Origin: Endobacter medicaginis
GTDB lineage: Bacteria > Pseudomonadota > Alphaproteobacteria > Acetobacterales > Acetobacteraceae
Length of the DNA: 64,000 nucleotides
Direction of reading: 5' to 3'
Assembly (NCBI RefSeq): GCF_014192375.1
Contig: NZ_JACHXV010000011.1
Span: forward strand, 1 to 64,000
The position numbers were made by a program, and so were the translations under genes. Every line of letters starts with the position of its first letter. Position 1 is the stretch's first letter. This document shows positions 45,574 to 54,390 of the stretch, piece by piece. The notes under the pieces are model-generated. The model ran no database searches and was not told the DNA's origin. It saw only the letters and a program-made list of their open reading frames with translations.

Positions 45574-46335
45574 CTAGACCCAGCCGGCATCGACGATCAG
45601 CGACTGCCCGGTGATCATCGCCGCGTCGTCGGAGGCAAGGAACAGCGCCGCGCGGGCGATGTCGTCGGGTTGCAGGCGCGCGCGCAGGCACTGCATGCGA
45701 TCGATCGTCGCCTCGCCCTCCGCATCGAGCCACAGCGTCTTCTGCTTCTCGGTCATCACCCAGCCGGGCACCAGCGCGTTGATGCGGATGGCGCTCGCGC
45801 CGAGTTCGCGCGCCAGGCCGCCGACCAGCCCGTGAATGGCGGCCTTGGCAGTGGCATAGACCGGATAGCCGGCATTCTTCTGCATCCAGCCGACCGAGCC
45901 GAGACAGATCACCGCGCCGCCGCCGAGGCCCCGCATGTCCCCGGCCACGGCCTGGGTGGCGAAGAACTGATGGCGCAGATTGACCGCGACGAGCTGGTCG
46001 AACCGCTCCGGCGAGACATCGGCAAAGCCGTGGCGGACATCGTTGGCGGCATTGTTGACCAGCACGCCGATCGCGCCCAGCCGCGCGCGGAACTCGTCGA
46101 TCGTCGCGCGCAAGGCCGCCGTATCGGTCAGATCGCAATGGCGGTAGAGCGGCGAATGTTTCACGTGGAACAGATCCGCAACCAGAGCCTCGGCGGCGGC
46201 GTCGTCGAGGTCGATGAACCCGACCTTCGCACCCTGTGTCGCGAAGCCGCGGACCAGTGCCGCACCGATACCGCTCGCACCCCCGGTGATCAGCACCACC
46301 CGGTCCGCCAGCGACGGATAAGTGTTGTTCACCAT
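45574..46335 (-). CDS. SDR sugar dehydrogenase, probable galactose 1-dehydrogenase
   Basis: The 253-residue classical SDR has [24 protein letters not shown], the catalytic serine in CLGSVGWMQ and YxxxK in [14 protein letters not shown]. The operon holds the later De Ley-Doudoroff genes, so the expected missing first step is galactose to galactonolactone; SDRs of this type do that in other bacteria. No lactonase is seen, so spontaneous opening or an unlinked gene is needed. The SDR call is firm; the substrate is inferred. Confidence 0.8.
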   Translation of the reverse strand: MVNNTYPSLADRVVLITGGASGIGAALVRGFATQGAKVGFIDLDDAAAEALVADLFHVKHSPLYRHCDLTDTAALRATIDEFRARLGAIGVLVNNAANDVRHGFADVSPERFDQLVAVNLRHQFFATQAVAGDMRGLGGGAVICLGSVGWMQKNAGYPVYATAKAAIHGLVGGLARELGASAIRINALVPGWVMTEKQKTLWLDAEGEATIDRMQCLRARLQPDDIARAALFLASDDAAMITGQSLIVDAGWV

Positions 46336-47477
46336 TCGGCGACACTCCCGTCCGCGTGACGCCAGACCGGGTTGCGCCAGCGATGCCCCTGCGCTGCGCG
46401 CTCGACGACGTAGTCCTCGTTCACCTCGATGCCCAGGCCCGGTCCGCCGGGGATCGCGACGAAGCCGTCAGCGTAGTCGAACACCGATTTGTCCGCGATA
46501 TAGTCGAGAAGATCGTTGCCCTGGTTGTAGTGGATACCGAGCGACTGCTCCTGGATGAAGGCGTTGTGGCACACCGCGTCCAGCGCGAGATTGGCGGCCA
46601 GTGCGATCGGCCCGAGCGGGCAGTGCAGGGCGACGGCCACGTCATAGGCCTCCGCCATCGCCGCGATCTTGCGTGTTTCGGTGATCCCGCCGGCATGCGA
46701 CGGATCGGGCTGGATGATGTCCACGACGCCGGCCTCGAGGATGCGCTTGAAGTCCCAGCGCGAGAACAGCCGCTCGCCCAGCGCGATCGGCGTCTTCACG
46801 CTGCCGGCGATGTCGCGCAGGGCTTCGAAATTCTCGCTCAGCACCGGCTCCTCGATGAACATCAGATTGAACGCATCGAGCTCGCGGGCCAGAATCTTCG
46901 CCATCGGCCGGTGCACGCGGCCATGGAAATCCACGCCGATGCCGAAATCCGGCCCCAGCGCCGCACGGATCGCCGCCACCCGCGCCACCGCCGCATCGAT
47001 GCGCGCATGGCTGTCGACATACTGCAGTTCCTCGGTGGCGTTCATCTTCACCGCCGTGAACCCGCGCCCCGCCACCGCCTGCGCCGCTTGCGCGGTATCG
47101 GCCGGGCGGTCGCCGCCGATCCAGCTATAGACACGGATCTTCTCGCGCACCCGCCCTCCCAGCAGCTCGTGCACCGGCACGCCGAGCGCGCGTCCCTTGA
47201 TGTCCCACAGCGCCTGGTCGATGCCGGCGATCGCACTCATGTGCACGGCGCCGCCGCGATAGAATCCGCCGCGATACATCACCTGCCAGTGGTCCTCGAT
47301 CAGCCTGGGATCACGCCCGATCAGGTAGTCGGCAAGCTCCTCGACCGCGGCTGCGACCGTATGCGCGCGTCCCTCGACCACCGGTTCGCCCCAGCCGCTG
47401 ATCCCGGCATCGGTCTCGATCTTGAGGAACAGCCAGCGCGGCGGCACCATATAGGTGGTCAGCCGGGTGATCTTCAT
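46329..47477 (-). CDS. dgoD: D-galactonate dehydratase
   Basis: The 382-residue enolase-superfamily enzyme starts [20 protein letters not shown] and has [22 protein letters not shown], the metal region [21 protein letters not shown] and the histidine base in [18 protein letters not shown]. This is the DgoD pattern. It makes 2-keto-3-deoxygalactonate from galactonate. It overlaps dgoA by 4 bp and the SDR by 7 bp. Confidence 0.93.
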   Translation of the reverse strand: MKITRLTTYMVPPRWLFLKIETDAGISGWGEPVVEGRAHTVAAAVEELADYLIGRDPRLIEDHWQVMYRGGFYRGGAVHMSAIAGIDQALWDIKGRALGVPVHELLGGRVREKIRVYSWIGGDRPADTAQAAQAVAGRGFTAVKMNATEELQYVDSHARIDAAVARVAAIRAALGPDFGIGVDFHGRVHRPMAKILARELDAFNLMFIEEPVLSENFEALRDIAGSVKTPIALGERLFSRWDFKRILEAGVVDIIQPDPSHAGGITETRKIAAMAEAYDVAVALHCPLGPIALAANLALDAVCHNAFIQEQSLGIHYNQGNDLLDYIADKSVFDYADGFVAIPGGPGLGIEVNEDYVVERAAQGHRWRNPVWRHADGSVAEW

Positions 47478-48100
47478 CGCCAGTCTCCTGCCTGAGCGAA
47501 CCGCCGCGCGTTGCGCTCGAGCTCGTCCATCTTCATGCCGGCCCGGTAGAGCGCCGAGCCCAGCCCGAATCCGGCAGCTCCCGCGTCCCGCCAGGCCGGA
47601 ATGTTGTCCGGCGTGATGCCGCCCACCGGCAGGAAGCGCGTCGCGCGCGGAAACACGCTCCGCCAGGCCGACAGCGTCGCCATTCCCAGTGATTCGGCCG
47701 GAAACAGCTTGATGGCCGCCGCCCCGGCCCTCAGCGCCGCGAATCCTTCCGTGGCCGTCGCCGCCCCGGGCAGGCAGACCATCCCCCGGGCCACCGCCCG
47801 GCCGATCACCGCCACGTCCGAATGCGGCATCACCAGCAGCCGCCCGCCCGCATCCGCCACCCGGTCGACATCCGCCACATCGGTCACCGTCCCCGCCCCG
47901 ACCAGACAGGTGTCGGCATATTGCCTGGCCAGATGCGCGATGCTGTCAAACGGCCGCGGCGAATTGAGCGGCACCTCGATCATCGCGAACCCCGCTTCGG
48001 TGAGGATCTCGCCCGCGGCGGCGATCTCCTCCGGCGTGATGCCGCGCAGGATCGCCACCAGCGGCAGTCGCGCCAGACAGTCCTCGAACGTCACGCTCAT
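47474..48100 (-). CDS. dgoA: 2-dehydro-3-deoxy-6-phosphogalactonate aldolase
   Basis: The 208-residue class I aldolase has [41 protein letters not shown] and the Schiff-base lysine in [12 protein letters not shown]. It cleaves KDPGal to pyruvate and glyceraldehyde-3-phosphate. Length fits the KDPG/KDPGal aldolase family, and the operon makes it the galactonate form. Start at 48100 overlaps dgoK. Confidence 0.92.
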   Translation of the reverse strand: MSVTFEDCLARLPLVAILRGITPEEIAAAGEILTEAGFAMIEVPLNSPRPFDSIAHLARQYADTCLVGAGTVTDVADVDRVADAGGRLLVMPHSDVAVIGRAVARGMVCLPGAATATEGFAALRAGAAAIKLFPAESLGMATLSAWRSVFPRATRFLPVGGITPDNIPAWRDAGAAGFGLGSALYRAGMKMDELERNARRFAQAGDWR

Positions 48101-48987
48101 CGTCCAATCCCCGCCGCCTGCGCGATCCGCCACAGCCCGGACGCCGCCGCGTCCTCGACCTCGCGCGCCGCCGGCGCGCCGAACAGCTTCAGCCCCGTGC
48201 GGTAGCGCTCGACGAGGGCCGCACTGCCAATCAGTGTGCAGGGCGCGCGCCCTCCGGTCGCCAGCCCGGCGCGCAGCTCGTCGCCGATCAGCAGCCCGGA
48301 CAGGTAGTCGAGACTTTCCTCCGCCCGGATCTGCCGGCTCAGCACCAGCGCGCGGGTCGAGAACAGCAGCGGCGCGATCCCCTGATGCGAGGCACGCGCC
48401 GCCGCCAGCCCGCGGGTGAACGCATCGCGACACAGGGGCGCCGTCGCGCCATCCGCCGGGACGGCCCGGCCCAGGATCGAATGCCCGCGTAATACCGCGA
48501 ACAGCTCGCCGGTCATGAAGGTGTCGAACCCGGTGATGCGCCCGCCCTCCAGCCGCACCCATTTGCTGTGCGTGCCGGGCAGCAGCACCAGCCCCGTCTC
48601 GACGCCGGCCCCCGCCACCTGCGTCTCCTCGCCGCGCATCACGTTGGGTGCGCCGGCCGCGTCGCGCCCGCTCACTCCGGGCACCAGATGCAGCACCGGC
48701 CCGCCCGCCGGTGCGATCCGCACCAGCCGCGACGCGATCGCGTCGATCCCGGCGGGTGCGGCGACATACGGCACTTCGCGCCAGCCCTGCGCGCTGCCGA
48801 CCATGCCGCAGGCGATCGCCGGCACCGCCGGCCAACCTTCGGTGATCGCCGCACAGGCCCCGGCAAACCCGCCCTGAGGCAGCGACAGGATGCCCCAGTC
48901 GCGCTCGCGCCGTTCCACCACCGCCCCGCCACCATCGAGCAGCATCGCGCGCAGCGACGACGTCCCCCAGTCCAGCGCGATCAGCAT
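48097..48987 (-). CDS. dgoK: 2-dehydro-3-deoxygalactonokinase
   Basis: The 296-residue kinase begins MLIALDWGTSSLRAMLLDGG, the phosphate motif of DgoK. It has ACGMVGSAQGW, LLPGTHSKWVRLEGGRI and TFMTGELFAVLRGHSILG. It phosphorylates 2-keto-3-deoxygalactonate before the aldolase. The ATG at 48987 overlaps the regulator's end by 7 bp. All expected motifs are intact. Confidence 0.92.
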   Translation of the reverse strand: MLIALDWGTSSLRAMLLDGGGAVVERRERDWGILSLPQGGFAGACAAITEGWPAVPAIACGMVGSAQGWREVPYVAAPAGIDAIASRLVRIAPAGGPVLHLVPGVSGRDAAGAPNVMRGEETQVAGAGVETGLVLLPGTHSKWVRLEGGRITGFDTFMTGELFAVLRGHSILGRAVPADGATAPLCRDAFTRGLAAARASHQGIAPLLFSTRALVLSRQIRAEESLDYLSGLLIGDELRAGLATGGRAPCTLIGSAALVERYRTGLKLFGAPAAREVEDAAASGLWRIAQAAGIGR

Positions 48988-49748
48988 GCGCCTGCTCCTC
49001 CATGCCCGAGCTGTGCCGCGATCGCACCGGCGGCTTCCAGCACCCGCCCGGACAGCGCCCGCATCCGCACCTCCGGCATGAACTGCACCGCACCCGCCAC
49101 AGAGATCGCCGCCACGATCGCGCCGTCCGCATCGCGGACCGGGGCTGCGACGCAGCGTATCCCGGTCTCGTTGTCCTCGAGGTCGAACACCGTCCCGCGT
49201 CCGCGCGCCGCCTGCATCGACGCCTCGTACTCCGTCCAGCCGCTCCGCCGCCCATGCGCGGGCACCGCCCCCGCATGCAGCGCCTGCCAGCGCGCCGGTG
49301 CCGCGTCGAGCAGCAGCGCCCGCCCCACCCCGGTCAGCGCCAGCGGCAGCAGCGACCCGATGCGCGACCGCATCTCCAGCCCCCGCCGCGCACCGATCTT
49401 GTCGAGATACAGAACCTGGTCCCCGGCCTCGATGCCGAGATGCACGGTGTCGCCGGTCTCTGCGGCCAGACGCTCCAGCTCCGGCCGCGCCAGGGAAGCG
49501 AGCGGCATCTGCGTCCGTGCCGCCGCGCCGAGCCGGATCAGCGCCGGCCCGAGCCGATGCAGGCCGCCCGCCACGCGCAGATAGCCCGCCCGCACGAGGG
49601 CCGCCGTCAGACGCTGCGTGGTGCTGCGCGTGCATCCGATGGCCTCGCCGATCGCCGCCAGCGTCTCCGCCCCGGCCGCCACCGCCTCGACCACTGCGAG
49701 TCCTCGCGACAGCGCCTGCGTGCCCGGATGTGGCTGGGAGAGCGACAT
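48981..49748 (-). CDS. IclR-family regulator of the dgo operon
   Basis: The 255-residue protein has an N-terminal winged helix (TLAAIGEAIGCTRSTTQRLT) and the IclR effector domain (GDTVHLGIEAGDQVLYLDKI, AAISVAGAVQFMP). It is first in the galactonate operon, so it most likely represses it and responds to galactonate or a product of it. In E. coli the comparable regulator DgoR is a GntR protein, so the regulator family has changed. An inverted repeat 36 bp upstream of its start is a candidate operator. Confidence 0.88.
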   Translation of the reverse strand: MSLSQPHPGTQALSRGLAVVEAVAAGAETLAAIGEAIGCTRSTTQRLTAALVRAGYLRVAGGLHRLGPALIRLGAAARTQMPLASLARPELERLAAETGDTVHLGIEAGDQVLYLDKIGARRGLEMRSRIGSLLPLALTGVGRALLLDAAPARWQALHAGAVPAHGRRSGWTEYEASMQAARGRGTVFDLEDNETGIRCVAAPVRDADGAIVAAISVAGAVQFMPEVRMRALSGRVLEAAGAIAAQLGHGGAGAC

Positions 49749-49783
49749 GCGCCGATCATCACCCCGGCCTCGCAGATGTCAAT

Positions 49784-49804
49784 ATATGGGATGCAAACCC
49801 ACAT
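49784..49804. promoter_or_regulatory. Candidate IclR operator upstream of the dgo operon
   Basis: ATATGGG and CCCACAT are inverted arms around ATGCAAA, matching at six of seven positions. The site lies 36-56 bp upstream of the regulator's ATG, in an AT-rich promoter-like stretch. A related CCCATAT lies at 49843. Binding is inferred. Confidence 0.4.
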
Positions 49805-49820
49805 CGTGAGCAATACAGAG

Positions 49821-49842
49821 AAAAGGGGGCCCGTGGTCCCCC
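49821..49842 (-). terminator. Rho-independent terminator of degP
   Basis: On the minus strand GGGGG and CCCCC form a stem around an 8-nt loop, followed by TTTT. It starts 26 bp past the degP stop. A good intrinsic terminator with GC stem and U-tract. Confidence 0.7.
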
Positions 49843-49867
49843 TCCCATATGTCCCTCGAGACGCGAC

Positions 49868-51472
49868 TCAGCCGTTCTGATCGTCGTCCGACCCGCCACC
49901 GGCGCTGCCGCCATCACCATTGCCACCGCCCGGCGTGATGGCGATGAACGCCATCTGTCCCTGATGCAGCACCCGCAATGCGACCGTACCGGTGCCTTTC
50001 AGCGCGGCATGCACCGCGGCCACCGTCTCGGAGGGATCGTTCACGCTCTTGTTGTTCACCCCCACGATCACGTCGCCGGCGCCGATCCCGGCCTGGTCCG
50101 CCGGCGAGCCGGGGGTCACGCCGCGCACCACCGCGCCATGCACGGAGCCGCTGATGCCGAGCTGCTGGCGGATCTGCGGCGTCAGTTCGGTCAGCGACAC
50201 GCCAAGGCTCTTGCCGCCGGCGGTGCTGCCGCCCATGCCCTCGCTGCCCTTGTCCTTGTCGGCATCGGCGAGATTGCCGATCACCGGCGAGAGGTTCAGT
50301 GTCTTGCCGTCGCGGATCACCGTCAGCGCCAGCGTGTTGCCGGGCTTCACCGATCCCACCTGGATCTGGAGGTCGTGCGGGGTATCGATCTTCTTGCCCT
50401 GCACCTCGGTGATGACGTCACCCGGCTTCACACCGGCCTTCTGGGCGGGACTGTCATTGCTCACCGAGGCGACCAGCGCGCCCGAGGCCGGCCCCGAGGC
50501 CGGCTTCGGCAGCCCCAGCGCGCTGGCGATGCCCGGGCTCACCGGTTGGGCCAGCACGCCGAGATAGCCATGCACCACATGCCCGGTCTTGAGGATCTGT
50601 TCCTCGACATTGCGCACGGTGTCGGACGGGATCGCGAAGCCGATGCCGATGGAGCCGCCCGAGGGCGACAGGATCGCGGTGTTCACCCCGATCACCTTGC
50701 CGTCCTGGGTCAGCAGCGGACCGCCGGAATTGCCGCGGTTGATCGGCGCGTCGATCTGCAGGAACGAGGAATATTTTCCATCGCCGATGTCGCGACCGCG
50801 CGCCGAGACGATGCCGGCCGTCACCGTGCCACCGAGGCCGAACGGGTTGCCGATCGCCACCACCCACTGGCCCGGCTCGACATCGTCGCTCTCGCCGAGT
50901 TCCACATAGGGCAGCGGCGTCTTCGAGCTCACCTTGAGCACGGCGAGGTCGGTGCCGGGATCGCGCCCGACCACCTTGGCCGGCAGCACGGTGCCGTCAT
51001 CGAGCGTCACCTTGATCGAGGTCGCGCCCTTGACGACGTGGTTGTTGGTGATGACCGTGCCGTCCGCCGAGACGATGAAGCCCGACCCGCGCGCCTCCAC
51101 CATCTGCGAGGAGCGGCCCTGCGGCTGCATCTGGAACGGAAACGGGAAGGGGAACGGAAATCCCTGTCCGCCGCCGAACTGCTGGCCGCCGAACTGCTGC
51201 CCGCCGCCCTGGTCGTCATCGTCCGGGTCGGGCATCTTCGAGGTGATCGACACCACCGCCGGCTTCACCTGCTTGACCAGGTGCGAGAAGTCCGGAAGCC
51301 GCTCGCTCGGCCCGACCGGCTTGATCGGCGCCGCATTGGCCGTCGGCTCGGCATGCCCGGCCGGGACGAACTCGTAGGTCGCGAATGCCGTGCCGCCGCA
51401 CAGCAGGGCGGCAAGGGCGATGCGGGACAGTGCGCGGTGCATGGCGGGGCGGGGGGTCGGCTGGTTTGGCAT
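49868..51472 (-). CDS. degP: Periplasmic serine protease DegP/HtrA
   Basis: The 534-residue Do-family protease has a signal sequence (IALAALLCGGTAFA), then a protease domain with the triad His (ITNNHVVKGA), Asp (PGTDLAVL) and Ser (NRGNSGGPLL). Two PDZ domains follow (about 300-390 and 430-510). It degrades or refolds envelope proteins. A linker near residue 90 is rich in Gly/Gln with a (Phe-Pro) repeat (GFPFPFPFPF), the LA-loop region. Start at 51472 is chosen; a later ATG at 51442 would keep the signal peptide. Confidence 0.93.
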   Translation of the reverse strand: MPNQPTPRPAMHRALSRIALAALLCGGTAFATYEFVPAGHAEPTANAAPIKPVGPSERLPDFSHLVKQVKPAVVSITSKMPDPDDDDQGGGQQFGGQQFGGGQGFPFPFPFPFQMQPQGRSSQMVEARGSGFIVSADGTVITNNHVVKGATSIKVTLDDGTVLPAKVVGRDPGTDLAVLKVSSKTPLPYVELGESDDVEPGQWVVAIGNPFGLGGTVTAGIVSARGRDIGDGKYSSFLQIDAPINRGNSGGPLLTQDGKVIGVNTAILSPSGGSIGIGFAIPSDTVRNVEEQILKTGHVVHGYLGVLAQPVSPGIASALGLPKPASGPASGALVASVSNDSPAQKAGVKPGDVITEVQGKKIDTPHDLQIQVGSVKPGNTLALTVIRDGKTLNLSPVIGNLADADKDKGSEGMGGSTAGGKSLGVSLTELTPQIRQQLGISGSVHGAVVRGVTPGSPADQAGIGAGDVIVGVNNKSVNDPSETVAAVHAALKGTGTVALRVLHQGQMAFIAITPGGGNGDGGSAGGGSDDDQNG

Positions 51473-51643
51473 CGGTGTGTCTCGGTGTCCTGTTCCTGGG
51501 CGACGACCCTGACAGAAGGCCGCCCGTGGCCCGTCCGTTTCGTCATCGCGTCCATGTTTTACGCGGCACGCCCTCTGCCGGCCACTGACGGGCCGATGAA
51601 ACTGTGTCCATGCAGCCACAAACCAGCGAAATCGACGCCGGAT

Positions 51644-52117
51644 TCAGCGCCGCTGCCGAAAGAAATCCCGCAGTAACGTTGCGGAAACGTCTTGTTCGAA
51701 CCCGCCCGCCCAGTCCGGCCGATGCAGACAGCCGGGCTGGTCGAACAGCCGCGGCCCGTGATCCACCGCGCCGCCCTTGGGGTCCCAGGCGCCGAACACG
51801 ATCCGCCGGATGCGGAAATGCCCCGCCGCGGCCGCACACATCGCGCACGGCTCCAGTGTCGCCACCAGCGTGCAGTCCGCCAGATGCCGGCTGCCGCGCA
51901 GGGCTGCGGCCGCCCGCATCGCCAGCAGCTCCGCATGCGCGCTCGCATCCGCCCGCTGCTCGATCTCGTTGCCGTGCGCCGCCAGCACCGCACCATCCGG
52001 CCCGACCACCACCGCGCCCACCGGTACCTCGCCCCGGGCGGCCGCCGCCCGCGCCTCGTCGAGCGCGCGCGTCATCGCCATAACGCCGAGGGCTGCCGAA
52101 TCCGGCGTCTCAGCCAT
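51644..52117 (-). CDS. tadA: tRNA-specific adenosine deaminase TadA
   Basis: The 157-residue zinc deaminase has ADASAHAELLAMRAA (His and catalytic Glu) and TLEPCAMCAAAAGHFR (two Cys). The GEVPVGAVVV and FGAWDPKGGAVDHG segments match TadA. It makes inosine at A34 of tRNA-Arg. Divergent from the amidotransferase gene. Confidence 0.92.
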   Translation of the reverse strand: MAETPDSAALGVMAMTRALDEARAAAARGEVPVGAVVVGPDGAVLAAHGNEIEQRADASAHAELLAMRAAAALRGSRHLADCTLVATLEPCAMCAAAAGHFRIRRIVFGAWDPKGGAVDHGPRLFDQPGCLHRPDWAGGFEQDVSATLLRDFFRQRR

Positions 52118-52155
52118 CGCATCCGCCCGGTGTTTGGGCTAGCAGTACAGGCGTC

Positions 52156-52875
52156 ATGACCAAATCCCGCCCCCTGATCGGCGTCACTCTCGATGCCGAG
52201 CCGCCTGCCACGGAAGACGCGCCCGGCTACTCGAAATACCCGTGGTATGCGCTGCGCGCCAACTATCTCGGCGCGCTCGCCGCCGCCGGCGCGCTGCCGG
52301 TCGCCCTGCCGCACGAGCCCGATCTCGCCATCGACTTCATCGAACGCCTCGACGGCCTCGTCGTCACCGGCGGCGCCTTCGACGTCGATCCCGCCCTCTA
52401 TGGCGACGACGTCTGGCACGGCAAGACGCAGGTCAAGCCCCTGCGCACCACGGCCGAATTCGCCCTGCTCAAGGCCGCCATCGCGCGCGACATCCCGGTC
52501 CTCGGCATCTGCGGCGGCGAACAGCTCCTGGCCGTGGCACTGGGCGGTACGCTGCATCAGCACGTCCCCGACGCGATCGAGGACGCGCTCGAACACGAAG
52601 GTCACATGCCTGGTCACCCGGTCGCCCTGGTGCCCGACACCCTCCTCGCCGACATCGTCGGCGCCCCGACCATGTTCGTGAATTCCTCACACCACCAGGC
52701 GGTGCGCGATCCCGGTACCGCCACGGTCAGCGCCTTCGCCCCCGACGGCGTCATCGAGGGCATCGAGGCGCGCGGCCGGCGCTTCTGTGTCGGCGTGCAG
52801 TGGCACCCCGAATTCGAGACCGATCCGGGCGATGCACGCCTGCTCGCCGCTTTCGTCGCGGCGTGCGCGGCATGA
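52156..52875 (+). CDS. Class-I glutamine amidotransferase-like, gamma-glutamyl-GABA hydrolase family
   Basis: The 239-residue peptidase C26 family protein has DGLVVTGGAFDVDPALYG, the nucleophile elbow VLGICGGEQLLAVALGG and the His-Glu pair in VGVQWHPEFE. The family (PuuD-like) hydrolyses gamma-glutamyl-GABA or related compounds. No putrescine genes are adjacent, so the substrate is uncertain. Its stop overlaps the rluB start (ATGA). Confidence 0.85.
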   Translation: MTKSRPLIGVTLDAEPPATEDAPGYSKYPWYALRANYLGALAAAGALPVALPHEPDLAIDFIERLDGLVVTGGAFDVDPALYGDDVWHGKTQVKPLRTTAEFALLKAAIARDIPVLGICGGEQLLAVALGGTLHQHVPDAIEDALEHEGHMPGHPVALVPDTLLADIVGAPTMFVNSSHHQAVRDPGTATVSAFAPDGVIEGIEARGRRFCVGVQWHPEFETDPGDARLLAAFVAACAA

Positions 52876-53666
52876 CCGACACCCCACCCGACGCTGCGCC
52901 TGACGCGCCCCGCGGCGACCGCATCGCCAAATACCTCGCCCATGCCGGCGTCGCCAGCCGCCGCGACGTCGAGCGCATGATCGCCGAGGGCCGCATCCGC
53001 CTCAACAACGCCCCCGTCGAGACGCCCGCCACCTTCGTCACCGAATCCGACCTCGTCACCGTCGACGGCCAGCCCGTCGAGCCGCCCGGCCGCGCGCGGC
53101 TGTGGCGCTACCACAAGCCCGAGGGCCTGGTGACCACCCATCGCGACCCGCAGGGCCGCCCGACCGTGTTCGAGAAGCTCCCCGCAGCCCTGCCACGCGT
53201 CATCAGCGTCGGCCGTCTCGATCTCAACAGCGAGGGCCTGCTGCTGCTCACCAACGATGGCGGCGTCGCACGCATGCTCGAGCTGCCCGGCAATGGCTGG
53301 CTGCGCCGCTACCGCGCCCGGGTCTGGGGCGTGGTCGACGAGCGCCGTCTCGCCGCGCTCGCCGATGGCTGCGAGGTCGAGGGCGTGCGCTACGGCCCGA
53401 TCGAGGCCGGGCTCGACAGCCGCAAGGGCGACAATGCCTGGCTCACCGTCTCGCTGCGCGAGGGCCGCAACCGCGAGGTCCGCCGTGTGCTCCAGGCGCT
53501 CGGCCTGCACGTCAACCGGCTGATCCGCGTCGCCTACGGCCCGTTCCAGCTCGGCACCCTCGGCCGCGGCGAGCTGGAGGAGGTGCCTGGCAAGGTACTG
53601 CGCGACCAGCTCCCCACCGCCTCGCGCGCCCAGGTCGCGAAAGACCGCCCCGCGAAACGCGGCTGA
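52872..53666 (+). CDS. rluB: Ribosomal large-subunit pseudouridine synthase RluB-type
   Basis: The 264-residue protein has an S4 domain (AKYLAHAGVASRRDVERMI) and a synthase domain with the catalytic Asp in SVGRLDLNSEGLLLLTNDG and the motif LREGRNREVRRVLQALG. The RsuA/RluB branch is clear. It is the middle gene of a tight run ending in rsmD, both rRNA-modifying. Confidence 0.9.
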   Translation: MTDTPPDAAPDAPRGDRIAKYLAHAGVASRRDVERMIAEGRIRLNNAPVETPATFVTESDLVTVDGQPVEPPGRARLWRYHKPEGLVTTHRDPQGRPTVFEKLPAALPRVISVGRLDLNSEGLLLLTNDGGVARMLELPGNGWLRRYRARVWGVVDERRLAALADGCEVEGVRYGPIEAGLDSRKGDNAWLTVSLREGRNREVRRVLQALGLHVNRLIRVAYGPFQLGTLGRGELEEVPGKVLRDQLPTASRAQVAKDRPAKRG

Positions 53667-54241
53667 TGGCGCGCGCCGCCTCGCTGCGCATCGTCGGCGG
53701 CGTCTGGCGCGGCCGCGCCCTCGTCGCCCCCGACGGCCAGACCACCCGCCCCACCGCCGAGCGCGTCCGCCAGGCGCTGTTCGACATGCTCGCCCACGCC
53801 CCCTGGTCGCCCGGAATCGAGGGTCGCATCGTGCTCGACGCCTTCGCCGGTTCCGGTGCACTGGCTCTTGAAGCCCTCTCCCGGGGAGCTGCCCACGCTA
53901 CCCTCTTCGATACCGACCGCGCCGCCCAGGCCGCGATCCGCGCCAACATCGCTGGCCTGCCCGGCGCCGCCGCCCGTGCCACATGGCTCGCCGCCGACGC
54001 CACCCGCCCGCCGCGCTCGGCTTTCGCGTGCGATCTGGTGTTTCTCGACCCGCCCTACGCTGCCGGGCTGATCGATCCCGCCCTCGCCGCCCTGTCCGCC
54101 GCCGGTTGGTTGGCCCCCGGCGCGCTGATCGTCGCCGAGACCGGACGCGAGGCGCCGGCACCGGCAGGCGCGCTGCTGGCCGAACGCACGCACGGTGCGG
54201 CGCGGCTATGGGTATGGCGCTACGAAGAAGTTCTTTCTTGA
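53666..54241 (+). CDS. rsmD: 16S rRNA guanine-N2 methyltransferase RsmD
   Basis: The 191-residue enzyme has LRIVGGVWRGRALVAP, TRPTAERVRQALFDML, motif I VLDAFAGSGALALEALSRGA and catalytic DLVFLDPPYAA. It methylates G966 of 16S rRNA. Start ATG overlaps the rluB stop (TGATG). Its last codons (YEEVLS and stop) lie inside an AT-rich inverted repeat, unusual next to the otherwise GC-rich coding sequence. Confidence 0.92.
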   Translation: MARAASLRIVGGVWRGRALVAPDGQTTRPTAERVRQALFDMLAHAPWSPGIEGRIVLDAFAGSGALALEALSRGAAHATLFDTDRAAQAAIRANIAGLPGAAARATWLAADATRPPRSAFACDLVFLDPPYAAGLIDPALAALSAAGWLAPGALIVAETGREAPAPAGALLAERTHGAARLWVWRYEEVLS

Positions 54242-54262
54242 AAGAAAGAATCAAAGAACTTC
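54227..54262. repeat. AT-rich nested inverted repeat over the rsmD stop
   Basis: GAAGTTCTTT and AAAGAACTTC are perfect 10-bp outer arms. Inside, TTCTTTC and GAAAGAA form a second hairpin with a 2-nt loop. The element spans the stop codon and differs strongly in composition from its surroundings. It may be a terminator or a copy of an interspersed repeat. Confidence 0.6.
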
Positions 54263-54390
54263 CGGAATCTGCCTTCGGGATACGATGTCTTACGACAGAG
54301 GCGAGGGTGCGTCCCTGGACCTGGCCGCGATGTCGAGCCTGTCGCTGCCGGACAGGGGGCCCGCGCCTGCTGGCGCTTCCGGGCAACGCG

